A stretch of 8,010 bases of DNA, from NCBI GenBank assembly GCA_029259835.1, contig JAJDEL010000032.1, positions 1 to 8,010 of the forward strand, given 5' to 3'. Under the pieces are notes generated by a model. That model saw only the letters and a program-made list of their open reading frames with translations, was not told the DNA's origin and did no database searches. The translations under genes and the position numbers were made by a program. Below are positions 7,512 to 8,010 of the stretch, piece after piece (the first letter of the stretch is position 1; every line of letters starts with the position of its first letter). The stretch is from Planctomicrobium sp. (GTDB taxonomy: Bacteria > Planctomycetota > Planctomycetia > Planctomycetales > Planctomycetaceae).

Positions 7512-7527
7512 GCACAGGCTGTTGTGC
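7512..7527. repeat. Inverted repeat GCACA-N6-TGTGC
   Basis: GCACA (7512-7516) and TGTGC (7523-7527) are exact reverse complements around a 6-base centre, the layout of a dimeric regulator site. It lies about 165 bases upstream of the sigma-54 -24 element, within range for an enhancer-binding protein. Binding is inferred, and 5-bp arms can occur by chance. Confidence 0.3.
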
Positions 7528-7545
7528 TGTGTCACGCACGCTTTG

Positions 7546-7568
7546 TTGAAATGAATATAGTGTTTCAA
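7546..7568. repeat. Inverted repeat TTGAAA-N11-TTTCAA
   Basis: TTGAAA (7546-7551) and TTTCAA (7563-7568) are perfect reverse complements separated by 11 bases. Arm centres are 17 bases apart, so both would face nearly the same side of the helix only with some twist. It sits about 125 bases upstream of the -24 element, a usual position for a sigma-54 activator site. A role in regulation is inferred. Confidence 0.35.
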
Positions 7569-7587
7569 TCAAGGCGGCAGACTTTGT

Positions 7588-7621
7588 GAATTCCCCTTTA
7601 TAAAAAACAATGGAATTCCCC
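7588..7621. repeat. Direct repeat GAATTCCCC
   Basis: The nine bases GAATTCCCC occur at 7588-7596 and again at 7613-7621, 25 bases apart. The spacing is between two and three helix turns. It lies about 70-100 bases upstream of the sigma-54 promoter and could be a regulator site, but two copies alone are weak evidence. Confidence 0.25.
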
Positions 7622-7689
7622 GAACTTTACCTAACGAATCAACAATTCAGGCTGATCCTTACAAAAAACGTAACCGCCCTATTTTAACT

Positions 7690-7705
7690 TTGGCATACTT
7701 CTTGC
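7690..7705 (+). promoter_or_regulatory. Sigma-54 (-24/-12) promoter
   Basis: TTGGCATACTTCTTGC matches the sigma-54 consensus TTGGCAC-N5-TTGC with GG at 7692-7693 and GC at 7704-7705, exactly 10 bases between the two invariant dinucleotides. Only the C and G after GGCA differ from the best consensus. Transcription would begin near 7716, leaving a leader of about 48 bases before the ATG at 7764. Such a promoter requires RpoN and an ATP-dependent enhancer-binding protein, so the downstream gene should be tightly regulated. Confidence 0.7.
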
Positions 7706-7763
7706 CTAGTACGTCCCCGGTAAGAGAATTGACGTTTTTAGGTTTAACCAGGAGTACAGGAGA

Positions 7764-8010
7764 ATGCGTAAATTTATGCTGAGTCGTGTGGGAATGTGCG
7801 GGCTAGTTGTCGCATTTGTTTCGACAATAGCCGTTGCGGGTCATAGGGTTTGCTTTACAGAAAGGGTGAGGCTGCCGTTCGAGATCAATCACTATGGTGA
7901 CGTTGAGTGCCGTGGGCACCATTGTGAAGAAAAAGCTGAGGGTCATGGTGGCCCACCGGAGCATGGGATTGCAAAGATTTGTTTTAACACGAGAACATAT
8001 CGATTGGACC
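7764..8010 (+). CDS. Secreted Cys/His-containing protein, N-terminal part
   Basis: Partial gene, open to the window edge (82 codons). The start ATG 7764 has AGGAG at 7750-7754 with a 9-base spacer; a second AGGAG at 7758-7762 is too close for this start and would suit ATG 7776 better. Residues 1-25 are a signal peptide: basic MRKFMLSR, a hydrophobic core CGLVVAFVSTIAV, and an A-V-A cleavage site before G26. The mature part has cysteines at residues 30, 53, 58 and 74 and a histidine/glycine-rich stretch (HHCEEKAEGHGGPPEHG), which could bind metal or form disulfides outside the cytoplasm. I do not recognise a family. It is preceded by a sigma-54 promoter and lies divergent to the damaged minus-strand block. 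Confidence 0.7.
   Translation, partial: MRKFMLSRVGMCGLVVAFVSTIAVAGHRVCFTERVRLPFEINHYGDVECRGHHCEEKAEGHGGPPEHGIAKICFNTRTYRLD

Larger units (their letters stand above)
7406..7763. other. Intergenic region between divergent blocks
   Basis: About 360 bases with no convincing gene on either strand. It is A/T-richer than the flanking genes from about 7540 onward, and separates the minus-strand block from the plus-strand secreted-protein gene. It holds the two inverted repeats, the direct repeat and the sigma-54 promoter listed separately. No tRNA, CRISPR or obvious structured RNA was seen. Confidence 0.6.

Noticed and set aside
7362..7589. 75-codon plus-strand frame in the divergent region
   Set aside because: No ribosome site, Q/S/R-rich chance composition, and it crosses both inverted repeats of the putative regulatory region.
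1..8010. CRISPR arrays, tRNA or rRNA genes, intact insertion sequence ends
   Set aside because: No regularly spaced repeats, no cloverleaf or rRNA-like stretch, and no matching terminal inverted repeats with target duplication were seen.

Overview
The window looks like a bacterial chromosome segment, most likely from a planctomycete. The clues are moderate GC content, the style of the proteins, and a sigma-54-type promoter in front of a small secreted protein. The assignment rests on recalled protein style, not on a marker gene, so treat it as tentative. The layout is a plus-strand ATPase operon end (1-2536), a long minus-strand block (2608 to about 7400), a non-coding divergent region, and a plus-strand gene that runs off the right edge (7764-8010).

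Left part, plus strand: the last codons of a b-type subunit gene (1-93), a complete alpha subunit (118-1647) and a complete gamma subunit (1637-2536). The b gene is followed directly by alpha with no delta gene between, and gamma is followed by neither beta nor epsilon. This matches the end of an N-ATPase operon, the laterally transferred alternate F-type ATPase (order D-C-Q-R-B-E-F-A-G), rather than a housekeeping ATP synthase operon. The ion-binding c subunit lies outside the window, so Na+ versus H+ specificity cannot be read here.

Middle, minus strand, in transcription order from right to left: decayed small reading frames (about 7405-6904), including what looks like the C-terminal end of a LOG-family protein; an intact 586-residue fusion of a Cof-type HAD phosphatase, a HerA/FtsK-like P-loop ATPase and a helical C-terminal domain (6925-5165); a GTGA-overlapping partner gene that seems frameshifted (5168-4634); a half-length TauE/SafE-like membrane fragment (4643-4284); a type II sulfide:quinone oxidoreductase (4303-3029); and a four-helix membrane protein (2973-2608). 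The TauE piece and the oxidoreductase overlap and probably share a sulfur-metabolism role. The genes from 6925 to 3029 overlap end to end and could be one transcript, although several are damaged.

Right part: about 360 bases (7406-7763) hold no convincing gene but contain two inverted repeats, a direct repeat and a well-spaced sigma-54 (-24/-12) promoter at 7690-7705. The promoter drives a gene for an exported Cys/His-containing small protein that is cut by the window edge. The most interesting items are the HAD-ATPase fusion with its damaged partner gene, and the sigma-54-controlled secreted protein.
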